Positions 1 through 8,034 of a stretch of 40,525 bases of DNA are shown piece after piece. Location of the stretch: assembly GCA_902465495.1 (NCBI GenBank), contig CABQND010000011.1:1-40525 (forward strand), read 5' to 3'. Source of the stretch: an uncultured Eubacteriales bacterium (GTDB lineage: Bacteria > Bacillota > Clostridia > Christensenellales > Borkfalkiaceae). The position numbers and the translations under genes were made by a program. Numbering within the stretch: position 1 is the first letter of the stretch; each line of letters starts with the position of its first letter. The notes under the pieces are model-generated. The model was not told the origin of the DNA, ran no database searches, and saw nothing but the letters and a program-made list of their open reading frames with translations.

Positions 1-34
1 CCCTTTTTCCGTCCTGCGCCGCTGCGCAAAACGA

Positions 35-535
35 TTAAAAGTCGTCGTCTTCGTCCTCTTCTTCGTCGTCCTCTTCTTCGTCGTCAAACGCATCAAAATC
101 ATCTGCGTCGTATTCCACATCTTCCGACTCGGATTCCGCACTCTCGCTCTCGTCTACATAACTGTCGCCGAAATCATCGTCTTCAAAGTCGTCCGTGAAC
201 TCTTCGCCGATATCGATCCCGTCATCTTCCAGTACAAGATCATCGGTATCTTCATCGAGATAATTGCGCCACTCTTCGTCTTTTTCGGGATCGATGTCGT
301 CCTCTTCTTCGTATTCGGCGTTTTTCTTGCACTCATCGCACATCTTTTCCCCGGGACGCATATAGTTTTCCCCGCAGACCGGACAAAGTTCTGTCTTTTC
401 CATCTCCTCGTCGTCATCCAGGTCGGCAAATTTCAATTTTCCTCCCTGCATTTCGGCAAGACAGACGTCACAGTAGTCTTTATCCTCCTCAATATAATTC
501 AACTCACACCTGGGGCATTTCTTATACTTTGCCAT
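35..535 (-). CDS. Acidic protein with two zinc-ribbon-like Cys4 motifs
   Basis: A 166-aa protein of unknown function. Two four-cysteine metal-binding motifs are visible: C7/C10 with C22/C25, and C51/C54 with C66/C69, each with the CxxC spacing of a zinc ribbon. From about residue 75 to the C-terminus it is almost entirely Asp and Glu and is probably disordered. There is no signal peptide or membrane segment, so it should be cytoplasmic. The ATG at 535 follows a GGGAG ribosome site, and its own promoter lies at 655-683. Cys4 motifs plus an acidic tail would fit a nucleic-acid-mimicking or transcription-associated adaptor, but this is only a guess. The gene is probably monocistronic; its terminator would lie at the window edge (weak hairpin near 14-27). 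Confidence 0.75.
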   Translation of the reverse strand: MAKYKKCPRCELNYIEEDKDYCDVCLAEMQGGKLKFADLDDDEEMEKTELCPVCGENYMRPGEKMCDECKKNAEYEEEDDIDPEKDEEWRNYLDEDTDDLVLEDDGIDIGEEFTDDFEDDDFGDSYVDESESAESESEDVEYDADDFDAFDDEEEDDEEEDEDDDF

Positions 536-654
536 TCTTTTTCTCCCGAATCTTTTCTCCGTTACTATATGGTATTACGGCGCAATATACTATGTGCAGA
601 CAGAAAAAAATAAATCTTCCTTTTTTTTCCATTTCCTGCCTTTTTCTGCGATGT

Positions 655-683
655 ATTATACTCGTTCATGCGAAGTTTGTAAA
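655..683 (-). promoter_or_regulatory. Sigma-A promoter of the zinc-ribbon gene
   Basis: On the minus strand TTTACA (678-683) and TATAAT (655-660) are separated by 17 bp. They lie about 120 bp upstream of the ATG at 535, implying a leader of roughly 110 nt. Confidence 0.7.
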
Positions 684-756
684 GGATTTTTTGAGCGTTT
701 TTTTGTTTTTTTTCGCATTTTTACGGCGAAAACAGCATTTTTTACGCAGAACATAG

Positions 757-787
757 AAAAAGGCGGAAATATTTCCGCCTTTTTTTA
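757..787. terminator. Bidirectional Rho-independent terminator
   Basis: A perfect 20-nt palindrome (AGGCGGAAAT/ATTTCCGCCT, 761-780) is flanked by an A-run on one side and a T-run on the other. It sits just beyond the stop of the minus-strand lipoprotein gene ending at 802 and should terminate it. Confidence 0.85.
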
Positions 788-801
788 TCATTTCATTCTT
801 T

Positions 802-2862
802 TTAGCGCTTATTTGCACGCTTTTTCAACAGTACAACCGCTACGACCACACCCGCTATGACTACAACACCGACCGGTACGAAGATCGCTGCCCACTGCCA
901 CGTCCATCCGGCATCCTCGGCCGTTTCTTCTTCGGCTACCAACAGATCGGTCTTCAAAGATTCCGCGATCGTCTCCGCATCGTCCTCCGTCACTTTTCCG
1001 ATCACGTTGTAATACGCGCTCTGCTTGTTGTAATCTTTCAGATCTTCAAAATTAAAGCCGTGCGCACTGCCTGCGCTTTCAAACGCTGCGATCACTTCGA
1101 AATCTTCTTTGTCGTACTGCTCGAAATATTCGCCCGCTTCATCTTTAATGATCTCGGTCGTGCCCGTGTAGAAATAATATTTCATTGCATTGGACGCCTC
1201 GGAGAAGTTTGTCGCAACATCCGTGAACGCGTCCTGCACGTCCGTATACTTGTCATTCAGTTCTTTAAGCGCGTTGTTGTTTTCGGGATTTACCATGACG
1301 TACATGTAATTTTCCGAATAACTTTCCGCGTTGTTGAAGAACAAATATCCGCCGAGCACTTCGGGTGCAAACCAAGAATTGTTGTAGTCGATCTGCAGAT
1401 ATTTCGTTGCCTTATAATCTTCGTCCGTTGCCGCCGCGCCGCTGAAAATATTGTAATCTTCGCTTGCGCCGTCATATTTGATACGATTGAGCGCATTGCC
1501 GTTGGTGCCCGCCGTCGAATAATACAGATATTCTCCGTCCAGGAACAGGAGCGTCGCCCCTTCCTGATTGCGCGCAAGCGTCGTGCTTCCCGCAATATAG
1601 TCCGAATCGTCCGCTGATTTGGATACCTGCACGCGCACGATGGAATTGCTCGAATCCAAATAAATGTAGTACATCGTGCCTTCTTCTTCATAGAAAAGCG
1701 CAGAAGAAGTCGCGTTCGTCGTCGATACCGCAACAGGTACGATCACATCGCCCGCCGTCGAGCCCGTGCCCGGGTTCGCCGTGATCGAATTCCAGTTTTC
1801 GGAAAGCGTTCCGTCCACACAATATACGGACGCCGTGCCGTCTCCCGGAACACCCAAATTGGTGATCGTCAGATACAGCTTGCCCGACGCATATTTCACG
1901 AACGAATAGGTGTAACCGCCCGTGCTGTTGGAATTGTTTTTCTCTTCCTTCCAGTCGATGTTGAAAGGCGTCTTGACCGCCGTGCTTCCTACACCGTCCA
2001 AAACGATCGTGCCGAGATTGATGTATTCCATCTCGTAGCCTTCGTCACCTTCGGAAAGGGACTTGTCCGTGTAACCGTCCGAAAGATCAAGCGTGTACGG
2101 GCTCTCGGTCGCCGACGCATTCACCTTGTACAGCTGATTGTACTTTTCAGTGGACGTGCTCGGATAGGTATATTTTTTCGTCACTGACATCGTATAATAT
2201 ACAGTGGGATTGGTCTTGTCTTCCGCGTCGAACTGGTATGCGGAATATCCTTTGACAAGCACCGTATCCGTGCCTGTCTGCGTATTATAAGAATGGATCT
2301 CCGTGTTCGACGAATCCACATACAGCAAATATACGACCCCGTTTTCCTCCACGTATCTGTACGCGGAAGCATTGTCGCTGAGCTGCACATAATAGCCCGT
2401 CATTGTTTCCGTGCCGTCCAGCTTCGTGCGCTTGAAATCGAGATAGGAGCTCTCTACTTCGCCGTCCATGTTCTTGACGGTGTTCGGCGTCGCATAGTAT
2501 ACATAGTCACCGTAAATGAAAATACCGCCCGTATAATCCTGCGGGGTGATAATGTGCGGCACAACAATATCCGCTTCGGTGTAATTGCCCGCAGCAAGAT
2601 CTTGTTCGGAAATACGCATCAGCGCGCCTTTTACAGGCGTGCCGAACGTGTTCGTCGCCGAATAATCCTCTGAACCGTTGATGAAGTAATACCAGCCGTC
2701 TTTTTTAACGACCGAGCCGCCGTTGGACTGCGCAGCATTCTGCGAGGATTCGTACCCATCCAGCGGTTTGGCTTTGTATGTGCTGCCGCACGCCGCGAAC
2801 ACGCCGAGCGCGAGCGCAAGCGCCAAAAGCAGCAATACGATCTTCTTGCCCTTTTTGAACAT
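802..2862 (-). CDS. Large surface lipoprotein with C-terminal membrane anchor
   Basis: A 686-aa secreted protein. It begins with a basic, hydrophobic signal peptide ending in a lipobox (FAAC, Cys25), followed by a Ser/Asn-rich linker. The long ectodomain has recurring Tyr/Trp-rich strands (GWYYFING, GDYVYYAT, GEYLYYST) spaced like blades of a DUF5050-type beta-propeller. A hydrophobic segment at about 657-679 is followed by KKR, so the protein seems anchored at both ends. No catalytic motif is recognised. The start at 2862 follows AAGGAG with 9-nt spacing, and its promoter is at 2958-2986. It resembles the lipoproteins at 4.5-9.5 kb in general style but shares none of their diagnostic motifs. 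A role in the cell envelope is inferred; the ligand is unknown. Confidence 0.8.
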   Translation of the reverse strand: MFKKGKKIVLLLLALALALGVFAACGSTYKAKPLDGYESSQNAAQSNGGSVVKKDGWYYFINGSEDYSATNTFGTPVKGALMRISEQDLAAGNYTEADIVVPHIITPQDYTGGIFIYGDYVYYATPNTVKNMDGEVESSYLDFKRTKLDGTETMTGYYVQLSDNASAYRYVEENGVVYLLYVDSSNTEIHSYNTQTGTDTVLVKGYSAYQFDAEDKTNPTVYYTMSVTKKYTYPSTSTEKYNQLYKVNASATESPYTLDLSDGYTDKSLSEGDEGYEMEYINLGTIVLDGVGSTAVKTPFNIDWKEEKNNSNSTGGYTYSFVKYASGKLYLTITNLGVPGDGTASVYCVDGTLSENWNSITANPGTGSTAGDVIVPVAVSTTNATSSALFYEEEGTMYYIYLDSSNSIVRVQVSKSADDSDYIAGSTTLARNQEGATLLFLDGEYLYYSTAGTNGNALNRIKYDGASEDYNIFSGAAATDEDYKATKYLQIDYNNSWFAPEVLGGYLFFNNAESYSENYMYVMVNPENNNALKELNDKYTDVQDAFTDVATNFSEASNAMKYYFYTGTTEIIKDEAGEYFEQYDKEDFEVIAAFESAGSAHGFNFEDLKDYNKQSAYYNVIGKVTEDDAETIAESLKTDLLVAEEETAEDAGWTWQWAAIFVPVGVVVIAGVVVAVVLLKKRANKR

Positions 2863-2957
2863 AAATCAAGACTCCTTTCGGTCTGTAAATTTGTTGCCGG
2901 GAGCACGCAACGGCGCCCCTCTTCCCCGATCCGGCATTATCGCCGATATACTTTTCT

Positions 2958-2986
2958 ATTATATATCAATTCCTGCTTTTAAGCAA
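2958..2986 (-). promoter_or_regulatory. Sigma-A promoter of the 686-aa lipoprotein
   Basis: Minus strand TTGCTT (2981-2986), 17 bp, TATAAT (2958-2963), about 95 bp before the ATG at 2862. Confidence 0.65.
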
Positions 2987-2998
2987 TTAAAAAGTATA

Positions 2999-3016
2999 AA
3001 AATTTCATGAAATTTT
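2999..3016. promoter_or_regulatory. Perfect AT-rich palindrome in a divergent intergenic region
   Basis: AAAATTTCATGAAATTTT is a perfect 18-bp palindrome between the divergent genes starting at 2862 and 3038. It lies just upstream of the ribosome site of the plus-strand gene. It could be an operator, but AT-rich palindromes also arise by chance. Confidence 0.3.
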
Positions 3017-3037
3017 CTGTATCGGAGTAAAAAATAG

Positions 3038-3274
3038 ATGGAAAAATTCGGAATTTTCAGCTTATTGTCCGCCTTAGCGGGTCAAAACGAAGAAAATAAG
3101 CGCGAAGAAACGCCGACTGCGCCCGCCGACAGCGAAAAGCCGCGCTCACAAGCCGCGCACGAACCGGCATCACCTTCTCCCGCCGCGCCTGACGCACGCA
3201 TTGTTCGCGCCGGTAGTTTTCTTGAAAAACATGACGCGATCTCACGCCGCATCGACAAGAATAACCGGCACTGA
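3038..3274 (+). CDS. Small Pro/Ala-rich protein, unknown function
   Basis: A 78-aa predicted protein. The N-terminus (MEKFGIFSLLSALAGQNEEN) could form a short amphipathic helix. A Pro/Ala/Glu-rich, probably disordered middle follows, and the end is a charged helix-like segment (FLEKHDAISRRIDKNNRH). A GGAG ribosome site at 3024-3027 lies 10 nt from the ATG. It is transcribed divergently from the large lipoprotein. It is short and its third-position composition cannot be judged reliably, but the good ribosome site and structured ends favour a real gene. No function is assigned. Confidence 0.55.
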   Translation: MEKFGIFSLLSALAGQNEENKREETPTAPADSEKPRSQAAHEPASPSPAAPDARIVRAGSFLEKHDAISRRIDKNNRH

Positions 3275-3367
3275 AACTTCGCTCGCGCAGGCGTTTGCGC
3301 CGCGATCCGTGCGGACAAGCCCTTTTTTACCGAAATCATATCCGGAAAATTCTTGTGAAGATGATTT

Positions 3368-3392
3368 GCGCCGCGCGAATTTCGCGCGGCGC
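3368..3392. terminator. GC-rich hairpin between convergent genes
   Basis: A 12-bp perfect stem (GCGCCGCGCGAA, one-base loop plus closing pairs) followed on the plus strand by CGTTTTG. It lies between the small plus-strand gene and rpsI, which are convergent, and may terminate either. The T-run is weak on both sides. Confidence 0.5.
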
Positions 3393-3452
3393 CGTTTTGT
3401 CGTATATTCCCGCCGCGCTCCTGCGGCAGGGACCGGAAAGCGTGCTTGCCGA

Positions 3453-3866
3453 TTATCTCTTCGAGAACTGCGGTGCACGACGTGCTTTCTTCAAGCCGTA
3501 CTTCTTTCTTTCTTTGCTTCTCGGGTCACGCGTTAAGAACCCTTCCTTTTTCAGCGCGGGACGAAGCTCGGGCTGCGCCTGGATGAGCGCACGCGCAATA
3601 CCGTGACGGATCGCGCCTGCCTGGCCCGTATAACCGCCGCCGCATACGTTTACGATAATATCATACGCCGTTTCCGTCTGCGTCAGCACAACCGGCTGTT
3701 TCACAATGTATTGAAGCGTGCCCTGCGGGAAATAATCTTCCAGTGCACGATCATTGATGACAACACTGCCCGTTCCCGAAGGAATGAGGCGTACACGCGC
3801 GATCGCTTTTTTTCTTCTGCCCGTTCCCCAGAACTGCAATTTCTTTTTCAGATTCGCTTTTGCCAT
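3453..3866 (-). CDS. rpsI: 30S ribosomal protein S9
   Basis: A 137-aa protein of the usual bacterial S9 length. It contains the family GTGRRKKAIARVR stretch near the N-terminus, the GGGYTGQAGAIRHGIARAL segment in the middle, and the basic tail ending KKARRAPQFSKR that reaches the P-site tRNA in the small subunit. The start ATG at 3866 follows GAGGTG. It lies 12 bp after the rplM stop, in the classical rplM-rpsI operon, and has no promoter of its own that I can see. Confidence 0.98.
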   Translation of the reverse strand: MAKANLKKKLQFWGTGRRKKAIARVRLIPSGTGSVVINDRALEDYFPQGTLQYIVKQPVVLTQTETAYDIIVNVCGGGYTGQAGAIRHGIARALIQAQPELRPALKKEGFLTRDPRSKERKKYGLKKARRAPQFSKR

Positions 3867-3878
3867 ACTTACACCTCA

Positions 3879-4310
3879 CTAAAATAATTTCAGAGCTTCG
3901 GGCTTCTGCGCTTCATGGTTATGCTCCGCACCCTTGTAGATCCTGAGCTTTTTGATCATTTTTCTGCCCAGTGAGTTCTTCGGGAGCATGCCGCGCACCG
4001 CTTCGTAGATCGCTACGTCGCTCTTTTCTGCGAGCATCTTGCGATAAGAAATCTCTTTCAGCCCGCCGATATAGCCGGTGTGGTATCTGTAAAATTTGTC
4101 GTCCAGCTTCTTGCCCGTGAGAAGCACTTTGTCGCTGTTGATGACGATCACGAAATCGCCCGTGTCAACATTCGGCGTGAATGTGGGTTTGTTTTTGCCG
4201 CGCAAGATCGCCGCCACTTTGGAAGCGAGCCTTCCCATCGGTACGCCCGCGGCGTCGACAACATACCACTTTCTCTCTACCGTTTGGGCGTTTGCCATGT
4301 AGGTCTTCAT
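3879..4310 (-). CDS. rplM: 50S ribosomal protein L13
   Basis: A 143-aa protein of normal L13 length. Recognisable features are the N-terminal ERKWYVVDAAGVPMGRLAS block, the FVIVINSDKVLLTGKK strand and the GMLPKNSLGRKMIKKLRIY segment. It is an early-assembly protein of the large subunit. The ATG at 4310 follows AAGGAGA. It is the first gene of the rplM-rpsI operon, driven by a near-consensus promoter at 4382-4410 and preceded by a structured leader. Confidence 0.98.
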   Translation of the reverse strand: MKTYMANAQTVERKWYVVDAAGVPMGRLASKVAAILRGKNKPTFTPNVDTGDFVIVINSDKVLLTGKKLDDKFYRYHTGYIGGLKEISYRKMLAEKSDVAIYEAVRGMLPKNSLGRKMIKKLRIYKGAEHNHEAQKPEALKLF

Positions 4311-4375
4311 GATGTTGTTCTCCTTGATTTTATGTTGCGGGATCGGCGTACCATAGACGCCTTCCGTTGTTTACT
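4311..4375 (-). promoter_or_regulatory. rplM 5' leader, possible L13 autoregulatory element
   Basis: The leader predicted from the promoter is about 65 nt. It contains a stem GGCGT/ACGCC with a 7-nt loop (4345-4361) flanked by GG/CC-rich sequence, ahead of the AAGGAGA ribosome site. Bacillota rplM genes are known to carry an L13 leader (an Rfam family) bound by the protein itself. Position and size fit, but I cannot confirm the consensus by eye. Confidence 0.4.
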
Positions 4376-4381
4376 CAATAA

Positions 4382-4410
4382 ATTTTATCTTATATGCAAA
4401 ATACTGTCAA
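4382..4410 (-). promoter_or_regulatory. Strong sigma-A promoter of rplM-rpsI
   Basis: Minus strand TTGACA (4405-4410), exactly 17 bp, TAAAAT (4382-4387), about 70 bp upstream of the rplM start. It is close to consensus, as expected for a ribosomal protein operon. Confidence 0.85.
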
Positions 4411-4485
4411 GCGGTTTTGATCGCGGTTTTGCGACTTTTTTTAAAAAAATTTTCTTTTCCGTCCTATTTTTTCGCCCCACGCAGG

Positions 4486-4513
4486 AGCGCCCCGCGCTTT
4501 CGCGCGGGGCGCT
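4486..4513. terminator. Strong GC-rich hairpin, possible terminator
   Basis: A 12-bp perfect stem AGCGCCCCGCGC with a TTTC loop. It sits 37 bp downstream of the minus-strand lipoprotein gene ending at 4550. The T-rich tract follows it on the plus strand rather than the minus strand, so termination of the lipoprotein transcript here would be non-canonical. Confidence 0.45.
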
Positions 4514-4549
4514 CTCTCTTTTTCGCCCTTTTGCCCTTTTAAAACATCC

Positions 4550-6169
4550 TTATTCGTAGAGTGAATTCGGAACGTTTTCCGCTTTTACAAGATAATATTG
4601 ATCCGTAACGGACGCATCTTGCTGCACCGCGGTGCGAACCAGAATGTATTGCGCATTGTCTTTCTTGCACGCGCTTATGTCTATGCTGATATTCGCCAGC
4701 GTTTTCCCTTCAAATATCGTGAAATCCGCCCCGATCAGTTTCATGGAATAGGTTACGGTTTCCTCTCCCGACTCTGTCAGATAATACGGCATGTACGAAT
4801 TGACCGAACCGCTTACGCTTACCCTTGCGACCTTTTCCGTCGTTTCCGCCCTGGTCTCCGCGTCCAAAATGTGCAAAGTATAGTCAAGCGTCTCTTCGTC
4901 TTGGGTCTGATAATAGATCTTTCCGTTCAACGTAAAATCATTGCGCTGTTCTTCCGTCGGACGCAGAAGCGTTTCGCCGGCAAGGTTGTAATACGCGCCG
5001 TACTTTTTGAAGATCCCCGACGAATAGCTTTCCAGCTGATCATCGTTCACGAACGAGCCGATCTCCTCGCTTCCTTCAAAAACCACCGCTTTTTCGCCGT
5101 TGATCAATAGCGTTTTCCCGTTTTCGAACAAAATCATGCTGGCGCCCGGCAAAACATCTTGCACGTCCGTCCAGTATTTTCCGTCTTCGCCCAGCGTCTG
5201 TACGACAGTCGCGGCTAAAAGACGCTTTTCTTTGCTGATCTCCCAGCCCTGCACGATGGCATAATCGTCCGAATAGGGCGAAACGCCTACCATATACTCC
5301 ACCACAAACGGACAGCTGATCTTTTCGAATTTATCTTTGGCAGGATCGTACGAATACGTTACTTTTGCGTATTTTTCTCCTTCCTTGATATAATCATATT
5401 TGCCGTCGCCCTGTACGCTGTACTGCGCCTGGATGAAAGCCTTTTGTCCGACATACCAAACCGAGAAATTTGCATTTACCGGCACTTCGAGCGCATCGAA
5501 TACATTGTAACTCTTCACGTACGCCCCGCTTTCGTCAAAGATCTGTACCATGTTTATATCGTCCAAATCGCCGATGTTCAGATAATATTCCCCGACCTTG
5601 AACGTGTTTTCCATATCTTCGTACGTGAGAACGGGCGTCAGGTTCCGCGTCCCCGTCGCGATTTCGCCCTTGACAGAAACATACAGGAAAGTCTTATCCG
5701 CAAAAAGCGCATACTGCGCATTGTTTGCTTCTTCCATAGACGAATCGGGATCGGATTCATTGTATGTCACCGTATATGTTTTTGCCGATCCGCCCTTTCC
5801 GTAATAATTGAATGTATATGACATTGCGTCTGCGGATTCCTGTCCCGTATAATACAATCCGTCCGAAATCTTTGAAAATTCTTCCGCGGAAACATATTTC
5901 TCCGCCGTGATCAAATTGTACAGCATATATTCATTTTCGGCATTGTCGGTATTGTATTTGCTGAATACGCAAAATCCCAGCGAGTCAATACTTCCCTCTA
6001 AATCCCAGCCCGAAAGATCCGCAATTTCCTGCACCGAGTACGTGATCTTCGTATTTGTATCCGAATCGATCAGATTTTTTCCGCCGCCGTTGCCTCCGCA
6101 CGCCGCCATGCTCAGCATGAGTACGGCCGCCAATAAAGTACCGCAAAAAACCGTGATAATCTTCTTCAT
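4550..6169 (-). CDS. Surface lipoprotein, paralogue 1 of 3
   Basis: A 539-aa predicted lipoprotein. The signal peptide MKKIITVFCG... ends in the lipobox MAAC (Cys24), followed by a Gly/Asn linker. The body is rich in beta strands with Tyr and Trp and probably forms a propeller-like fold. It shares with the next two genes an ordered set of motifs: a Y.LYN(L/V) segment near residue 80, a (V/W)G.K.F.Q strand, a Q(T/M)(L/F)G.DGK.(Y/W).D(V/L)Q.L block, then an LI(N/A)GE.V.(V/I)(F/Y)(E/K)G strand. The ATG at 6169 is chosen because AGGAGG lies 8 nt upstream; an in-frame ATG further upstream (6211) would overlap the preceding gene. It is separated from paralogue 2 by only 13 bp and is likely co-transcribed with it. 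Function unknown; no catalytic motif seen. Confidence 0.8.
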   Translation of the reverse strand: MKKIITVFCGTLLAAVLMLSMAACGGNGGGKNLIDSDTNTKITYSVQEIADLSGWDLEGSIDSLGFCVFSKYNTDNAENEYMLYNLITAEKYVSAEEFSKISDGLYYTGQESADAMSYTFNYYGKGGSAKTYTVTYNESDPDSSMEEANNAQYALFADKTFLYVSVKGEIATGTRNLTPVLTYEDMENTFKVGEYYLNIGDLDDINMVQIFDESGAYVKSYNVFDALEVPVNANFSVWYVGQKAFIQAQYSVQGDGKYDYIKEGEKYAKVTYSYDPAKDKFEKISCPFVVEYMVGVSPYSDDYAIVQGWEISKEKRLLAATVVQTLGEDGKYWTDVQDVLPGASMILFENGKTLLINGEKAVVFEGSEEIGSFVNDDQLESYSSGIFKKYGAYYNLAGETLLRPTEEQRNDFTLNGKIYYQTQDEETLDYTLHILDAETRAETTEKVARVSVSGSVNSYMPYYLTESGEETVTYSMKLIGADFTIFEGKTLANISIDISACKKDNAQYILVRTAVQQDASVTDQYYLVKAENVPNSLYE

Positions 6170-6182
6170 TCCCGTTTCCTCC

Positions 6183-7721
6183 TTACCACACATGCGTATC
6201 CGTTTCGACACGGTAATAGGTCGTTCCGATACTGATCAGATCATACTGCTTGCTCTCTTGCTTATCCGTATACCCGTTCACCGAGAAACTCGTCGCTGCG
6301 AGAGTTTTCCCCGAAAAAATCACAGCAGAACTGCCATACCGATACATCGAATAGGTTTCGGCTCCTTCATCTGCCACCAAATAATATTTACCAAATGAAT
6401 TCTCCGCAATGCGTTGCCCTTTGGACTCTCCCGTTGCAATATCATACCCGTACAGACCCGTAGAATCATAAAACCACATCACGCCGTCCGCGGTATGACT
6501 GTACTTCGATTGTCCGACCTCAAATTTGAACTGTCCGTCCAGCGTATATACTCCGCCACCCCCCAGCAAATATCCGTCGCAGAAAGCTACATTGCCGTAT
6601 ATATTCTTATCAACCGTCTTTTTCAGTTCGCCGCTCTCGTAGATCTGCATTTCTTCATCGCTCGATAGCATAACATAATTTCCGCTGTATTGAATCTCCC
6701 CTGCGTTCAAAAGCAGCGCCTGCAAATCCGTATAACGCTTCCCGTCCTGCCCGAACATCTGAATCCCTTCCGATGCGGGTTTCTTATCCACGATTTCCAC
6801 ACCGGAAAGTATAATTGCATTCGTCGTCGGCGCCAGCCCGAGCACTCCCTGTACGGCAAAATCAAAGCTTTTCAGCTCTTCCAGTTTATCCGCCGCAGGT
6901 TCGTATACCATCGTGTACAGACAAACCGCCTTTCCGCTGTATACTAAATCGTAATCGCAGTCGTACGGCACGATCTCCATCCCCTGCATGAACAGTTTGC
7001 CGCCTACCGACCACATCTGTAACGATACCAACTCTTCTGCGCAGGGCAGCTCCATCTTGCGCGATACATCTACCGTCCTGACATACACGCGGTTGGAATC
7101 ATATACATCGATCAAAAGCCCGTACTCATTGCTTTGATTGATCTCCAATAAATACGAACCGATCGCATATACTTTTCCCGTGCCCTGATAATTCTTGCCG
7201 ATCCCCGCATTCATCACCTCATAAGAACCGTCCGGAAGTTTCGCAAAATACCGCCCGTCACGAAATCCTTCAAACCCCGAATACGATACCGCCAATTCAT
7301 CCTCATTCGCCGTTACAATCACACCGTCTTTATCATAAAATGTATAGGTCGTGACCGCTTCCCCGTTCGGATCTTCGGGCGCTGCCGTTACCATAGTAAC
7401 ATACAACCCGTCGTCCACTGCGGAAAAACCTGTCTTCGACGTGAACATTTTATCGGATACAATGTTGTACACCGCATACTCCGTTTCATATGTCTCCGTA
7501 TCCGTACGGACAAAATTATACCAGCCGCTGCCCGCCGTGCCGTTATAGGTATACCCGTCCAGCGCGGTCATCGCCCCTACGGTCGGCGCCGCTTCCGTCA
7601 CCGCTGACGTCCAGATCGGATTCTTTCCGCCGCGGTCCCCGTCACATGCCGCAAATGCCATTGCGGATGCGGTCATCAGCACAGCGCCGAGAAGTGCCAC
7701 CATCTTTTTCATCATTTTCAT
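6183..7721 (-). CDS. Surface lipoprotein, paralogue 2 of 3
   Basis: A lipoprotein of about 510 aa with signal peptide and lipobox FAAC (Cys26 from the first Met), followed by a charged Gly-rich linker. It shares the paralogue motif series: YAVYNIVSDK near residue 80, SVGGKLFMQG, QMFGQDGKRYTDLQALL and QIYESGELKK. AAGGAGG lies only 3 nt before the first ATG (7721), so the third codon (ATG at 7715) may be the true start. Its promoter is at 7835-7864. It is the first gene of an apparent two-gene operon with paralogue 1. The ectodomain is probably beta-propeller-like; the ligand is unknown. Confidence 0.8.
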   Translation of the reverse strand: MKMMKKMVALLGAVLMTASAMAFAACDGDRGGKNPIWTSAVTEAAPTVGAMTALDGYTYNGTAGSGWYNFVRTDTETYETEYAVYNIVSDKMFTSKTGFSAVDDGLYVTMVTAAPEDPNGEAVTTYTFYDKDGVIVTANEDELAVSYSGFEGFRDGRYFAKLPDGSYEVMNAGIGKNYQGTGKVYAIGSYLLEINQSNEYGLLIDVYDSNRVYVRTVDVSRKMELPCAEELVSLQMWSVGGKLFMQGMEIVPYDCDYDLVYSGKAVCLYTMVYEPAADKLEELKSFDFAVQGVLGLAPTTNAIILSGVEIVDKKPASEGIQMFGQDGKRYTDLQALLLNAGEIQYSGNYVMLSSDEEMQIYESGELKKTVDKNIYGNVAFCDGYLLGGGGVYTLDGQFKFEVGQSKYSHTADGVMWFYDSTGLYGYDIATGESKGQRIAENSFGKYYLVADEGAETYSMYRYGSSAVIFSGKTLAATSFSVNGYTDKQESKQYDLISIGTTYYRVETDTHVW

Positions 7722-7834
7722 GATCCTCCTTGGATTTTTCTATCAAAACGTTACGCTCGCGCGTACGATTGCTTTTTATCCCGCAAAAAACGAAACCTGC
7801 GTTTAAAAATTGAAGGTATACATATGTTGACTGA

Positions 7835-7864
7835 ATTATAACACATTGCTGCACCCTCATGCAA
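7835..7864 (-). promoter_or_regulatory. Sigma-A promoter of paralogues 2 and 1
   Basis: Minus strand TTGCAT (7859-7864), 18 bp, TATAAT preceded by TGT (7835-7840), about 115 bp before the start codon. Confidence 0.65.
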
Positions 7865-7986
7865 GCTTTTTAAAAAATTTTTTCACCTTTTTATCACTTT
7901 TCTGCGCGAAAAAGAGTATTTTTGTGCGATGCTTCCCGTTGTTTGCACTTCTTTGTGCATCTTTTGCTTTTTACCCTTTAAAATAT

Positions 7987-8016
7987 AACTGCGCTCCCGT
8001 TTGCAGGCGCGCAGTT
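7987..8016 (-). terminator. Probable terminator of paralogue 3
   Basis: An 8-bp stem AACTGCGC/GCGCAGTT with a 14-nt loop, followed on the minus strand by ATATTTTA. It lies 18 bp beyond the stop of the gene ending at 8035. Confidence 0.55.
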
Positions 8017-8034
8017 GTATTCCTTTATGCTATT

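Larger units (their letters stand above)
7722..8034. other. Intergenic region between paralogues 2 and 3
   Basis: A 313-bp AT-rich gap with no convincing gene. It holds the promoter of paralogue 2 (7835-7864) and a terminator-like hairpin for paralogue 3 (7987-8016). The long plus-strand open frame running through here continues across the complement of paralogue 3 and is a shadow. Confidence 0.6.

Noticed and set aside
82..98. Asp/Glu codon run at the end of the zinc-ribbon gene read as a DNA microsatellite
   Set aside because: The TCG/TCC/TTC triplets are irregular and explained by the acidic tail in frame; there is no clean repeat unit.
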